A DNA stretch of 42,989 bases from Ancylobacter amanitiformis (GCF_030814815.1 NZ_JAUSVR010000025.1:1-42989); one strand, 5' to 3'; numbered from the stretch's first letter, positions 8,427-18,790 are shown. Notes: generated by a model not told the origin, from the sequence alone. A program made the numbers and translations.

Positions 8427-9731
8427 ATGCGCTATAGAAGATTGCCGCTGACGTCTATAATTGTTAATCCAGCCAATGATCGACATGGAGAGCTGGAGAA
8501 CGAGACCGCCGCAGTTGCGCAATTGTTTGCAACACAAGAAGCGCATATGCGCAGTCTGGCTAAAGATATTGTTGCACAAGGCCAGATTTTTGAACCTCCT
8601 TTGGTATTTCCCGATCAAGATAAATATGTTGTGGCGGATGGCAATCGTCGGACGACCTGCCTTAAATTACTTCGAGATCCCGATAGGGCACCAACTGTCG
8701 ATCTACAAGAATTCTTTTTTAAGTTGAGAGATAAGTGGCCGGGTGATCTTCCTACTCACATCGAATGTCAAATAGAGGAAGACAGAGACCGCGTCGACGA
8801 AATATTATTTCGCCGACACACTGGCGTTCAAGGAGGCATTGGTCAGTCCAATTGGGATGACCGAATGAAGAAGAACTTTGTCATACGGACCGGCAAGGGC
8901 AAAGGGATAAGTGTTGCTGACGAAGTTGAGCGAACCCTCGCTGAAGTGAAGATGATACCAGAGAGCAAAATCCCACGCTCAAATATGAATCGACTACTTT
9001 CTTCAGAAGCGATAAGAAATAAATTAGGTTTTTCCATCAGCGACGGATCATTTCAATTTATTCGGGATCGTGACCAATCTCTTTTAGCACTTTCTCGCGT
9101 GGCTGACGATCTTGCGCGCAAGAAGAAAACTCTTGATGATATTTGGGATACAAAGTCAAAAAGAAAGTATATGGATGAATTGGAACGCGACGGCATATTG
9201 CCTACCTTGCCCCGCAATTTAGATTCAACACAAACTGAAACGCAGTCTCCGGCAAAAATTCAGAAACACCCGGAAATAACAGCGCGGCCAACAACATGGC
9301 CTCATCTTATTCCAGAGTACGACCATGGAATAATTTGGGTTCCTAAGCTTCATCGACATCGTGAAATATGGGATGAGCTACAGTTTCGACTTGTCGTAGA
9401 TCATCACCCAAATGCGACTGCCGTACTGTCTAGAGTTCTTATAGAAATTTCTTTGGATAATTATATTTCCTCTAAATCCGTTTCTGGAGTTACAGAAAAT
9501 GATAGCTTGGCCAGAAAATGTGAGAAAGTTGCTAGGCATATGAATGAAGGTAGTCTTATTGATTTCAAATACATGAATGAGATTATAAAAATAAAAAACG
9601 GTGAAGATATCATATCTATATCAACTCTTAATAGATACGTACATTCTAGTAACTTCGATGTCTCTCCCCGTCATATCAAAATGATATGGAATACATTTTC
9701 AAAGTTTGTGGTTATTTGCTTGAGTGTATAG
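8427..9731 (+). CDS. ParB/sulfiredoxin-fold protein with a C-terminal helical domain (foreign, possible defence gene)
   Basis: 434 residues. The N-terminal part (about 1-135) has the ParB/Srx layout: YRRLPLTSIIVNPANDRHG, then KYVVADGNRRTTCLKLL (67-82) with the DGNRR motif (71-75), the nucleotide-binding/catalytic box of ParB-like proteins, then FRRHTGVQGGIGQSNWD (128-144), which leads to the linker. A C-terminal domain (about 316-434; LSRVLIEISLDNYI, LARKCEKVARHM, ISTLNRYVHSS) recalls the end domain of other stand-alone ParB-like proteins I know from accessory regions; that is recollection, not a search. No chromosome-partitioning ParA or parS is nearby. The gene is far more AT-rich than both neighbours. 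The start 8427 is preferred over 8394 because of the GGGGGG upstream and the ParB-like start MRYRRLPL. Confidence 0.7.
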   Translation: MRYRRLPLTSIIVNPANDRHGELENETAAVAQLFATQEAHMRSLAKDIVAQGQIFEPPLVFPDQDKYVVADGNRRTTCLKLLRDPDRAPTVDLQEFFFKLRDKWPGDLPTHIECQIEEDRDRVDEILFRRHTGVQGGIGQSNWDDRMKKNFVIRTGKGKGISVADEVERTLAEVKMIPESKIPRSNMNRLLSSEAIRNKLGFSISDGSFQFIRDRDQSLLALSRVADDLARKKKTLDDIWDTKSKRKYMDELERDGILPTLPRNLDSTQTETQSPAKIQKHPEITARPTTWPHLIPEYDHGIIWVPKLHRHREIWDELQFRLVVDHHPNATAVLSRVLIEISLDNYISSKSVSGVTENDSLARKCEKVARHMNEGSLIDFKYMNEIIKIKNGEDIISISTLNRYVHSSNFDVSPRHIKMIWNTFSKFVVICLSV

Positions 9732-9800
9732 AACTGAAAGCAGGCATACCTCCCCCCATCGTGACCACCGCTCCGGCGCATCCGCCCTATCTTCCCCCGG

Positions 9801-10847
9801 ATGCACCGTCGTTCGCTGATTGCCGCTCCGCTGCTGCTTCTCGCCTCCCGCGCGCTCGCGCAGGATGAAAGCGGCGCGCCCACCCCATCCCCCGCCTCCC
9901 CCGCCCCGGCCGCTGACCGGGCGGCCGCCCTCTCCCCCATCCTCGACCGCGCCGCCGCGCTGGAGCCGCTGCGCACCGTCCTCGTCTCGCAGAACGGCAC
10001 CCGTCTCGTCGCGCGCGGCTATGGTGGCGGGCGGGTGGACCGGCCAACCAATATCAAGAGCGCGTCGAAGAGCATCGTCTCGGCGCTGGTCGGCATCGCC
10101 ATCGACAAGGGCGTGCTGGAGGGCACCGACCAGAAGGTCGCCCCGCTGCTGCGCGCGGACCTGCCGGACGATCCCGACCCGCGCCTCAATGAGATCACCA
10201 TCGGCAATCTTCTGTCCATGCAGGCGGGGCTGGAGCGCACGTTCGGGCCCTATTACGGGCAGTGGATCGCCAGCCGAAACTGGGTGCGCGCGGCGCTTAG
10301 CCGGCCTTTCGTCGATGAGCCGGGCGGGGCCATGCTCTATTCCACGGGATCGACGCATCTTCTCTCCGCCCTCCTCACCCGCGCCAGCGGGCGCCCGACG
10401 CTGGCGCTGGCGCGGGACTGGCTCGGGTCCATCGAGGGCTTCGCCATCGCCAGCTGGGCGCGCGACCGCCAGGGCATCTATTTCGGCGGCAATGAGATGG
10501 CGATGACACCGGCCTCCCTGCTCGCCTTCGCGGAGTGCTGCCGCGATGGCGGGCGCAACCGGGCGGGCGCACAGGTGATCCCCGCGCGCTGGCTGGAGGA
10601 GAGCTGGCGCGTGCGCACGGCCTCGCGCTTCACCGGCGACGGTTACGGCTATGGCTGGTTCACGCGGGAAATGGCGGGAAGCCCCGTGCATTATGGTTGG
10701 GGCTATGGCGGGCAGATGCTCTATGTCGTGCCGGAACGCGGCGTCTCCATGGTGATGACCTCGACGGTCGATGCGCCCTCCGGCCGAACCGGACACCGCG
10801 ACGACGTGCACGCGCTGGCAACGGCGATCCTCCTTGCCCTGGGTTGA
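9801..10847 (+). CDS. exported serine hydrolase, beta-lactamase class C / PBP4-like
   Basis: 348 residues with a signal peptide (MHRRSLIAAPLLLLASRALA, cleavage about residue 20). The serine hydrolase signature SxxK is SASK at 87-90, with a YST motif at 180-182 in place of YxN, and HYGWGYGGQ near the C-terminus in the place of the KTG/HxG box. This is the class C beta-lactamase / D-alanyl-D-alanine carboxypeptidase superfamily acting in the periplasm. The YST and HxG variants are common among esterase-like or 6-aminohexanoate-dimer-hydrolase-like members, so true beta-lactam resistance is not implied. It follows the foreign ParB-like gene by 69 bases but has normal GC content. Substrate unknown. 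Confidence 0.85.
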   Translation: MHRRSLIAAPLLLLASRALAQDESGAPTPSPASPAPAADRAAALSPILDRAAALEPLRTVLVSQNGTRLVARGYGGGRVDRPTNIKSASKSIVSALVGIAIDKGVLEGTDQKVAPLLRADLPDDPDPRLNEITIGNLLSMQAGLERTFGPYYGQWIASRNWVRAALSRPFVDEPGGAMLYSTGSTHLLSALLTRASGRPTLALARDWLGSIEGFAIASWARDRQGIYFGGNEMAMTPASLLAFAECCRDGGRNRAGAQVIPARWLEESWRVRTASRFTGDGYGYGWFTREMAGSPVHYGWGYGGQMLYVVPERGVSMVMTSTVDAPSGRTGHRDDVHALATAILLALG

Positions 10848-10962
10848 AGCGTCCTCCGCCGGCTCATCCTCGGCTTAGGCAATCCTCGGTTCACTTGCCT
10901 TCAGCTGGCGAGAATGCGCCGGGCGCGGCTGCCGAAAATACCGGCAGGCTTGCGCTTGAGGA

Positions 10963-10991
10963 CGAAACGAAACCACCACGCTTTCGTTTCG
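10963..10991. promoter_or_regulatory. perfect 10-bp inverted repeat, possible operator or hairpin
   Basis: CGAAACGAAA (10963-10972) and TTTCGTTTCG (10982-10991) are a perfect inverted repeat with a 9-base spacer, in the 427-base gap before potD. It could be a regulator-binding site or the terminator of the serine hydrolase transcript (116 bases past its stop; no T-run). No gene is visible between 10848 and 11274. Confidence 0.45.
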
Positions 10992-11191
10992 CCCGAGATG
11001 CGCGCGTCATCCGTCCGCTGCTTTGCGATGCGGCATGATGAAATTCACGCCATCTCACCGGGTTCGGGCCGATCGGCCGCCGCCCCGCGGCCCGGCCGGT
11101 GCCGCGCGACGCCTCGGTTTGCCCGGGGGCGGACGGGCCGCGTCGCATCCATGCAAGTGGTGCGTCGCCTGCATTCAGCCGCGCGGGAGAC

Positions 11192-11207
11192 TGGCACGCT
11201 TCGTGCT
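11192..11207 (+). promoter_or_regulatory. sigma-54-like (-24/-12) promoter before potD
   Basis: TGGCACGCTTCGTGCT has the invariant GG at -24 and GC at -12 with the correct spacing, and nine of ten consensus positions of TGGCAC-N5-TTGCW. It lies 68 bases upstream of the potD GTG. RpoN control would fit nitrogen-regulated polyamine uptake, but no enhancer-binding site has been identified, so this is a motif match only. Confidence 0.4.
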
Positions 11208-11274
11208 CAAGGCCTTCCGGTACGGCCGCCCGACGTTCCAACCTCCGGGGCGGCCCATTCGAGGGACATGAGAC

Positions 11275-12447
11275 GTGACGAAGAAGCTGGAGCCTACCAA
11301 CTCGTCCATCGAAACGCTGCTCGCGGCACGCTCGTTCTCGCGCCGCGTGCTGTTCAAGGGCGCGCTCGCCGCCGGCGCCATGGCCGCCGCCGGCCCCTAT
11401 ATCGTGCGCGACGCCTTCTCCTCCTCGGGCGAACTCAACCTGCTCAACTGGGATGACGAAATTCCCAACCCGGTGATCCCGAACTTCGAGAAGAAGACCG
11501 GCATCAAGGTGAAGACGACCCCCTTCTCGCAGAACGAGGAGCAGATCAACAAGCTGCAGGCGACCGGCGGCGAGGGCTTCGACCTCTGCCAGCCCACGCG
11601 CGACCGCGCGCCGCAATTCCAGGAACTGGACGTGCTGCAGCCGTTCGACACCTCGAAGCTGCATCTCGACCAGCTGCTGCCCTCCATGCTGGAGGGCTCG
11701 ACCAGCGTGTGGACCTGGGACGGCAAGCTCTACCATGTGCCCCATTGCTGGGGTTCGGAGGCCATTGCCTGGCGCAGCGACCTCGCCACGCTGAACTACA
11801 AGGATCTCAGCTACGGCACGCTGTGGAGCGAGCCCTTCAAGGGCAAGATGCAGGGCCGCCCCCACTCGCTGCTGCTCGGCATCGGCCTGTGGATGGACCA
11901 TACCGGCAAGCTGCCCTCGAACCGGATGCTCGACGCCTTCAAGGACGAGGCATCGATGAAGAAGATCTACGACGTCATCCTCGCCTATGCCATCGCCAAC
12001 AAGGCGCAGGTCAAGCAGTTCTGGGATTCGTCCGACAACACCAAGTCCGGCTTCATGGAAAACGGCGCGGTCATCGGGCAGACCTGGGACGGCCCGGCCA
12101 TCTCGCTGTGGAAGCAGGGCAAGCCGGTGCGCTACATGGCCCCGCAGGAAGGCGCCATCACCTGGATCGACGGATGGGCGATGCCCAAGGGCGCCACCAA
12201 CATCGCCCAGGCCTATGAGTGGCTGAACTACGTGCACACACCCGAAGTCTCGGCCATGGTCGCCGAAGGCTCGGGCTACAACGCGGTGGTCAAGGGCTCC
12301 GACGCCTTCCTCTCCGAGACGGCCAAGAAGATCTTCGCCGAGGCCTATCCCGAGGATGCGCTCTCCAAGCTGTGGAGCCGCCCGCCGGAGCCGTCGTGGT
12401 ACGCCGAACTGCGCACCCAGTACGCCGAGAAGTTCAAGGCGGCCTGA
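11275..12447 (+). CDS. potD: ABC transporter substrate-binding protein, polyamine (spermidine/putrescine) type
   Basis: 390 residues with a Tat-type signal: SRRVLFKG followed by the hydrophobic stretch ALAAGAMAAAG (residues about 22-42). The mature part begins ELNLLNWDDEIPNPVIPNFEKKTG, the usual opening of PotD/PotF-type extracellular binding proteins, and keeps the aromatic-rich ligand region (VWTWDGKLYHVPHCWGSEAIAWR). It would bind a polyamine or similar cation in the periplasm and deliver it to PotB/PotC. The start is a GTG at 11275 preceded by GAGGG; there is no alternative ATG before the Tat motif. It is the first gene of a potD-A-B-C operon. The polyamine substrate is a family inference. 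Confidence 0.88.
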   Translation: MTKKLEPTNSSIETLLAARSFSRRVLFKGALAAGAMAAAGPYIVRDAFSSSGELNLLNWDDEIPNPVIPNFEKKTGIKVKTTPFSQNEEQINKLQATGGEGFDLCQPTRDRAPQFQELDVLQPFDTSKLHLDQLLPSMLEGSTSVWTWDGKLYHVPHCWGSEAIAWRSDLATLNYKDLSYGTLWSEPFKGKMQGRPHSLLLGIGLWMDHTGKLPSNRMLDAFKDEASMKKIYDVILAYAIANKAQVKQFWDSSDNTKSGFMENGAVIGQTWDGPAISLWKQGKPVRYMAPQEGAITWIDGWAMPKGATNIAQAYEWLNYVHTPEVSAMVAEGSGYNAVVKGSDAFLSETAKKIFAEAYPEDALSKLWSRPPEPSWYAELRTQYAEKFKAA

Positions 12448-12471
12448 TCGGCGACGCGCGGCGGTGTCATG

Positions 12472-12503
12472 CCCTCGCGCGAGGGCCGGGTGCATCCCGG
12501 CCC
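12472..12503 (+). promoter_or_regulatory. intra-operon hairpin between potD and potA
   Basis: A self-complementary CCCTCGCGCGAGGG (12472-12485) overlaps a hairpin GGGCCGGG-TGCAT-CCCGGCCC (12483-12503), just past the potD stop. Such structures after a binding-protein gene often stabilise its mRNA or reduce read-through, so that binding protein exceeds membrane components. That role is inferred. Confidence 0.5.
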
Positions 12504-12619
12504 CTCCCCATCCGTGCCGTCGGCGCGCCCGCGCTCGCAGAAGCCCGCAACGGGCCTGCGCGCGGCGGCGGGTCGACGCGCGGGTCCTTCCGTGGCGTTC
12601 GCAGTTTCAGGAAATCCGC

Positions 12620-13699
12620 ATGGCCGCAGCTGTCGAGCTTGAGGGCGTCAACGTCACCTTCGGGGACTTCGTCGCCGTCCGGCAAGCCAACCTCACCATC
12701 GAGCCGGGCGAATTCTTCTCGTTCCTCGGCCCGTCCGGCTGCGGCAAGACCACGCTGCTGCGCACCATCTCCGGCTTCATCGAACCCACGCATGGCAACG
12801 TGCGCATCGGCGGGCAGGACATGAAGGGCATCGGCCCGAACCGCCGTCCCACCGCCCTGATTTTCCAGAACCTCGCCCTGTTTCCCATGATGAGCGTGGC
12901 GGAGAATATCGGCTACGGGCTGCGCGTGCGCGGCGTGCCCCGGCACGAGCGCGACGAGAAGGTGAAGAACCTGCTCATCCAGGTGGCGCTCACCGAGCAC
13001 GGCCACAAGCGCGTCGCCGAACTCTCGGGCGGGCAGAAGCAGCGCGTCGCCATCGCGCGCGCGCTGGCGGTGGAGCCGAAGGTACTGCTGCTCGACGAAC
13101 CACTCTCGGCGCTCGATCTCAAGCTGCGCCAGCACATGCGCACCGAATTGCGCGCGATCCAGAAGAAAGTCGGCATCACCTTCATCTACATCACCCATGA
13201 CCAGGGCGAGGCGCTGACCATGTCGGACCGCATCGCGGTCATGAATGCCGGCGTGATCGAGCAGGTCGGCGACGGGCGGGCTGTCTATGCCGAGCCGCGC
13301 ACGCCTTTCGTGGCCGCCTTCGTGGGCGAGAACAACCAGATCCGCGGGCGCATCACGCAGGTCGCCGACGGGTTCGCGACGCTGGAAACCCCGCTCGGCC
13401 TGCTCAAGGGCCGCAACCCGGTGGGGCTCGGCGCCGGCGAGGAGGCGCTGCTATTCGTGCGGCCGGAAGCCTTGAGACTGGGGCATGACGGCCAGGCGAA
13501 CGGATCGGGCTTCGAGGCCGAGACGCTCGACGTCGCCTATGAGGGCAGCGTGACGCATGTGACGCTGCGGGTGCGGACGGGCCAGAAGATCACCGCCACG
13601 CTGGGGGCCGGCAGCGCCCTGCCCGCGCCCGGCGAGATGCTCTGCCTCGGCTTCGCGCCGCAGGACGGCCTGCTGCTCAAGCGCCCGGAGCGCGCATGA
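12620..13699 (+). CDS. potA: ABC transporter ATP-binding protein, polyamine type
   Basis: 359 residues. An ABC ATPase domain (about 1-235) has Walker A GPSGCGKTT, Q-loop FQNLALFP, signature LSGGQKQRVAIARAL, Walker B LLLDEP, D-loop SALD and H-loop ITHD. A C-terminal TOBE domain (about 270-355), typical of PotA and related importers, follows. It drives uptake by hydrolysing ATP on the cytoplasmic face. ATG 12620, with GGAAA upstream, is chosen over an upstream open frame because the ABC domain begins here (VELEGVNVTFGDFVAV). Its last four bases overlap the start of potB (ATGA), indicating translational coupling. Confidence 0.95.
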   Translation: MAAAVELEGVNVTFGDFVAVRQANLTIEPGEFFSFLGPSGCGKTTLLRTISGFIEPTHGNVRIGGQDMKGIGPNRRPTALIFQNLALFPMMSVAENIGYGLRVRGVPRHERDEKVKNLLIQVALTEHGHKRVAELSGGQKQRVAIARALAVEPKVLLLDEPLSALDLKLRQHMRTELRAIQKKVGITFIYITHDQGEALTMSDRIAVMNAGVIEQVGDGRAVYAEPRTPFVAAFVGENNQIRGRITQVADGFATLETPLGLLKGRNPVGLGAGEEALLFVRPEALRLGHDGQANGSGFEAETLDVAYEGSVTHVTLRVRTGQKITATLGAGSALPAPGEMLCLGFAPQDGLLLKRPERA

Positions 13700-14712
13700 G
13701 CGGCATTGGCGGACTGACCCTCACCATCGGCCTGCCGCTCGTCGCCGCGCTGGTTCTTGTCGCGCTATCCGCCTATGAGCGCCGCGCCGGCGCCGCCACC
13801 GGGCCGGGCTTCTTCCAGCGCAACGGGCTCGCCATCGGGCTTTACCTCGTGGTCGCCGTCGGCTTCTGGGCCTTCTTCATCATCCTGCTGCCGCAACTCG
13901 CCATGGTGGACATGTCGTTCCGCCCGAAGCTGCCGCCGGCGCAGATGGGGGGGCCGAAGGACCTCTACACGCTGGAGAATTACCGCTACTTCCTGTTTGG
14001 CTCCACCACCTCGACCGCCGAGTGGAACTGGATCCACATCAAGGCCTTCTTCCTCACCATCGGGGTGAGCGTCGTCATCACGGCGTTCAATTTCGTGATC
14101 TGCTACCCGCTCGCCTTCCACATGGCACAGTCGGCCACGCTGGCGCGGCTGAGGATGCTGCTGCTGCTGCTGATCATTCCCTATTGGGTGAACGAGATCC
14201 TGCGCGCCTTCGCGTTCCGGGTGCTGCTGTCGTCCGGGGGCATCATCAACCAGCTGCTGATGGGATCCGGCATCACCAGCGAGCCGTTCGATTTCCTGGC
14301 GGCCGATATCGGCCTCTATATGGGCCTCAGCTACGCCTATCTGCTGATGATGATCTTTCCGCTCTACAACGCCATCGAGAGCCTCGACAAGAACCAGATC
14401 GAGGCGGCGCGCGATCTCGGCGCGCCGTGGTGGCACATTCACGCCTTCATCGTGATGCCGCATTCGAAGCCGGGCATCGCCTCGGGTTGCACGCTGGTCT
14501 TCATGCTGACCGCCGGCGCGCTGGCGGCCCCGCTGGTGCTCGGCGGGCCGCGCACCTTGTGGTTCACGCCCATCGTCTATGACCGCTTCTACCAGGCCTT
14601 CAACTGGCCGCAGGGGGCGGCCTATGCGCTCATCCTGCTGGTCACCTGCATCGTCTTCGTACTGGTGGTGCTGAAGGCCTTCCGGCTCAGTCTCGGGGAG
14701 ATCACGCGATGA
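13696..14712 (+). CDS. potB: ABC transporter permease, PotB-like
   Basis: 338 residues. An N-terminal membrane helix is followed by an extended segment and a five-to-six-helix permease core. The cytoplasmic coupling motif EAARDLGAPWWHIHAFIVMPHSKPGIASG (about 236-264) is the EAA loop that docks onto PotA. It forms half of the inner-membrane channel with PotC. Starts and stops overlap by four bases with both neighbours. The first 60 residues are longer than E. coli PotB and add one membrane segment, usual for alphaproteobacterial members. Confidence 0.92.
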   Translation: MSGIGGLTLTIGLPLVAALVLVALSAYERRAGAATGPGFFQRNGLAIGLYLVVAVGFWAFFIILLPQLAMVDMSFRPKLPPAQMGGPKDLYTLENYRYFLFGSTTSTAEWNWIHIKAFFLTIGVSVVITAFNFVICYPLAFHMAQSATLARLRMLLLLLIIPYWVNEILRAFAFRVLLSSGGIINQLLMGSGITSEPFDFLAADIGLYMGLSYAYLLMMIFPLYNAIESLDKNQIEAARDLGAPWWHIHAFIVMPHSKPGIASGCTLVFMLTAGALAAPLVLGGPRTLWFTPIVYDRFYQAFNWPQGAAYALILLVTCIVFVLVVLKAFRLSLGEITR

Positions 14713-15596
14713 CGGTCAGCCCGTTCCAGCGCATCCTGTTCGCGCTCTACATCGCCATCTTCTTCATCTACCTGCTGGGGCCGCTGGCGGTGATGGGGGC
14801 CTCCGCCTTCAACACCCCGGAATATCCGCAGGTCTGGCCGTTCGAGGGCTTCACGCTGGACTGGTTCGGCAAGCTTTTTGCCGACCAGGACATGATGTAC
14901 GGGCTGAAGATGAGCCTGTGGATCGGCCTTCTCGTCGTGTGCATCTCGGTGCCGATCGGACTGGCCGGTGCCATCGTGATGACCCAGATCACCCCCCGCG
15001 CGCGATCGCTTTATTATCTCGTGGTGGTCTCGCCGGTGCTCACCCCCGGCATCATCATCGGCATCTCGACCGTAGTGTTCTGGCGCCAGTTCACCGGGCA
15101 GACCGGCACGCGCTTCCTGTATGACGGCGTGATTCTCACCGTGTTCGGGCAGGCGAGCTTCATCTCCGCCTATTGCATGCTGATCATCCTCGCCCGCCTG
15201 CAGCGCTTCGACCGCGCGCAGGAGGAAGCCGCGCTCGATCTCGGCGCCTCCTATCCGCAGGTGTTCTTCCACATCCTGCTGCCCTTCCTCAAACCCGCGC
15301 TGTTCTCGGCGGCGGTGCTGGCCTTCCTCTCCTCCTTCGAGAATTACAACACCACCACCTTCTCGATCCTCGCGGAAAAGACGCTGACCACCGTGCTGGC
15401 CGGCCGGATGCGACAGGGGACGACGCCCGCCATCAGCGCGCTGGCCGTCATCATCGTCGCCGTCACCGTGCTGGGAGCGATCGTCTACGAGATCCTGAAG
15501 CGCCGCGCCGATGCCGCCGCCGTGCAGCGCCAGCGCGCGGCCCAGGCGGCGGAGGAGGAGGAACTCGCGGGCATGCCCTCCCCCGCCCCGGCCTGA
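14709..15596 (+). CDS. potC: ABC transporter permease, PotC-like
   Basis: 295 residues with six predicted membrane helices and an EAA coupling loop reading EEAALDLGASYPQVFFHILLPFLKPALFSA (about 175-204). It pairs with PotB to form the inner-membrane channel. The C-terminus is an Ala/Gln/Glu-rich tail (AAVQRQRAAQAAEEEE) likely to lie in the cytoplasm. The gene overlaps potB by four bases and is the last of the operon; a bidirectional terminator follows at 15722. Confidence 0.92.
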   Translation: MTVSPFQRILFALYIAIFFIYLLGPLAVMGASAFNTPEYPQVWPFEGFTLDWFGKLFADQDMMYGLKMSLWIGLLVVCISVPIGLAGAIVMTQITPRARSLYYLVVVSPVLTPGIIIGISTVVFWRQFTGQTGTRFLYDGVILTVFGQASFISAYCMLIILARLQRFDRAQEEAALDLGASYPQVFFHILLPFLKPALFSAAVLAFLSSFENYNTTTFSILAEKTLTTVLAGRMRQGTTPAISALAVIIVAVTVLGAIVYEILKRRADAAAVQRQRAAQAAEEEELAGMPSPAPA

Positions 15597-15721
15597 GGCC
15601 GGCGCGGCGGGATTCGGCGGGTGCAGGCTTGAGGGTCGAGCGGGGCGGCGATTGCGGGGGCGAGGAGAAACGCAGCCGCCGCCGGTTGCCCCCGCCCCGC
15701 TCCTCTCACACAGCGCGAATC

Positions 15722-15752
15722 AAAAAGGGCCGGAGTGATCCGGCCCTTTTTT
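15722..15752. terminator. bidirectional terminator between potC and pyrG
   Basis: A-run, GGGCCGG, loop AGTGAT, CCGGCCC, T-run: a 7-bp GC stem extended by five A-T pairs, with a T-run on both strands. It ends both the potDABC transcript (plus) and the tpiA-secG-pyrG transcript (minus). Confidence 0.92.
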
Positions 15753-15776
15753 ACATCTTGCCGTCGTCGCGGCCGG

Positions 15777-17417
<1,641 letters not shown>

Positions 17418-17514
17418 CTAGCTGCAAAAACGCGATTCGACGAGAGCCCGCCGGGTAGATCGGACTCATCGCCTGCGAAAAGTGAGACGCGGCCGCATAG
17501 GGGCCGCGCGGAAA

Positions 17515-17907
17515 TCACTGCGACTGCGGAACCTGCGGTACCGCCGGGGCGGCGGGCGGCGCCGGCTGGGCACCCTTGAGCTGGTCGAGCACGGAGCCGC
17601 CGGGGCCCGGGGCGCCGGGCACCGCCGGTCCGGGAGCGCTCTGCCCCGGAACGTTGAAGATGGTGGCCGGGCCACGGCCCCAGCCGGCGAGGACGGTCAG
17701 GCCCAGGCTGGTGAGAAAGAACAGCCCGGCGAGAATCGCCGTCGCGCGGGTCAGCACATTGGCCGTGCCGCGCGCGCTGAAGAAGCCGCCGCCACCGCCG
17801 CCGCCGCCGCCAATGCCGAGACCGCCCCCTTCCGAGCGCTGGATCAGCACCACGCCGATCAGGGCGAGCACGACCATGAGATGGATGACGATGATTACGG
17901 TCTGCAT
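17515..17907 (-). CDS. secG: preprotein translocase subunit SecG
   Basis: 130 residues. Two membrane helices (about 3-21 and 56-76) flank a glycine-rich cytoplasmic loop (GGGLGIGGGG). The segment IQRSEGGGLG and the turn FFSARGTANVLTRATAILA are SecG hallmarks. SecG stimulates SecYE-SecA protein export at the inner membrane. The C-terminal half is a proline/alanine-rich tail typical of alphaproteobacterial SecG. It lies between tpiA (127 bases upstream) and pyrG (109 bases downstream). Confidence 0.95.
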   Translation of the reverse strand: MQTVIIVIHLMVVLALIGVVLIQRSEGGGLGIGGGGGGGGGFFSARGTANVLTRATAILAGLFFLTSLGLTVLAGWGRGPATIFNVPGQSAPGPAVPGAPGPGGSVLDQLKGAQPAPPAAPAVPQVPQSQ

Positions 17908-18034
17908 CTGGGGCCTTCAAACTCGTTCGGCGGCGGACCGGCTCAGCCCACCGCGATGATCGGCGCGTTCCTACACGATTGTGTCCGGCGTTTCCAGCCG
18001 GGCGCGCAACGCTCGTTCGGCTCGTTGTAGCGGC

Positions 18035-18790
18035 TTATAGATAGGCACGCGCGATGGGAAGAAAAGTATCCGCTTTCAGACTCGCACCGCCGACCAGCGC
18101 GCCGTCCACATCGGCAATACTGAGGATCTCCCCGGCATTCTCCGGCTTCACCGATCCGCCATAGAGCAGGCGCACCGCCTGCGCCTGCGCGCCGAACCGC
18201 GCCACCAGCGCATGGCGAATCGCCTTGTGCACCTCCGCTATATCGTGGGTGGTGGGGGTGAGGCCGGTACCGATGGCCCAGATCGGCTCATAGGCGATGA
18301 CGGTGTCCGCCCCGGTGACGCCCTCGGGCAATGAGGCGGTGAGCTGGTGCCGCACCACCTGAAGCGTCCGGCCAGCAATATGCTCATCGCGCGATTCGCC
18401 GATGCAGACGATGGCGGTGAGGCCCGCGCTCCAGGCGGCCTCCACCTTGGCGCGCACCCGGGCATCGGTCTCGCCATGATCGGCCCGCCGCTCCGAATGG
18501 CCGACGATAACCGCGCTGGCGCCGGTATCGGCGATCATCTCCGCCGAAAGATCGCCGGTATGCGCGCCGTTCGGATTGGGATGGCAATCCTGCCCGGCGA
18601 TGGCGATGCGCGAGCCGAGCGCGACCACCGCGAGTGTGGAGAGCAGCGTCGCGGGCGGCGCGACCAGAAGATCGACCTTCGCCCGCAGCGCATGGTCATA
18701 GCCCTCGCATATGCGCCCGAACTCGGCGATCGACGCCTTCACGCCGTTCATCTTCCAGTTGCCCGCCACCAGCGGCCGACGCTTTGCCAT
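18035..18790 (-). CDS. tpiA: triosephosphate isomerase
   Basis: 251 residues, a standard TIM barrel. N-terminal GNWKMNG holds the substrate lysine, VIVGHSERR the catalytic histidine, and [13 protein letters not shown] the catalytic glutamate with the mobile loop after it. [12 protein letters not shown] is the phosphate-binding loop. It interconverts dihydroxyacetone phosphate and glyceraldehyde 3-phosphate. It starts the minus-strand tpiA-secG-pyrG run and is divergent from ppiD; the 190-base gap between them must hold both promoters, though I cannot pick them out with confidence. Confidence 0.98.
   Translation of the reverse strand: MAKRRPLVAGNWKMNGVKASIAEFGRICEGYDHALRAKVDLLVAPPATLLSTLAVVALGSRIAIAGQDCHPNPNGAHTGDLSAEMIADTGASAVIVGHSERRADHGETDARVRAKVEAAWSAGLTAIVCIGESRDEHIAGRTLQVVRHQLTASLPEGVTGADTVIAYEPIWAIGTGLTPTTHDIAEVHKAIRHALVARFGAQAQAVRLLYGGSVKPENAGEILSIADVDGALVGGASLKADTFLPIARAYL

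Noticed and set aside
8427..9731. Chromosome-partitioning parB
   Set aside because: There is no parA partner, no recognisable parS, no central helix-turn-helix of the partitioning type, and the composition is foreign.
9801..10847. Antibiotic-resistance beta-lactamase
   Set aside because: The SxxK motif is present, but YST and HxG replace the class C YxN and KTG motifs. Esterase or peptidase activity is as likely.
10848..11274. Small gene in the gap before potD
   Set aside because: Short frames here are Arg/Pro-rich without ribosome-binding sites. Only regulatory-type motifs are supported.
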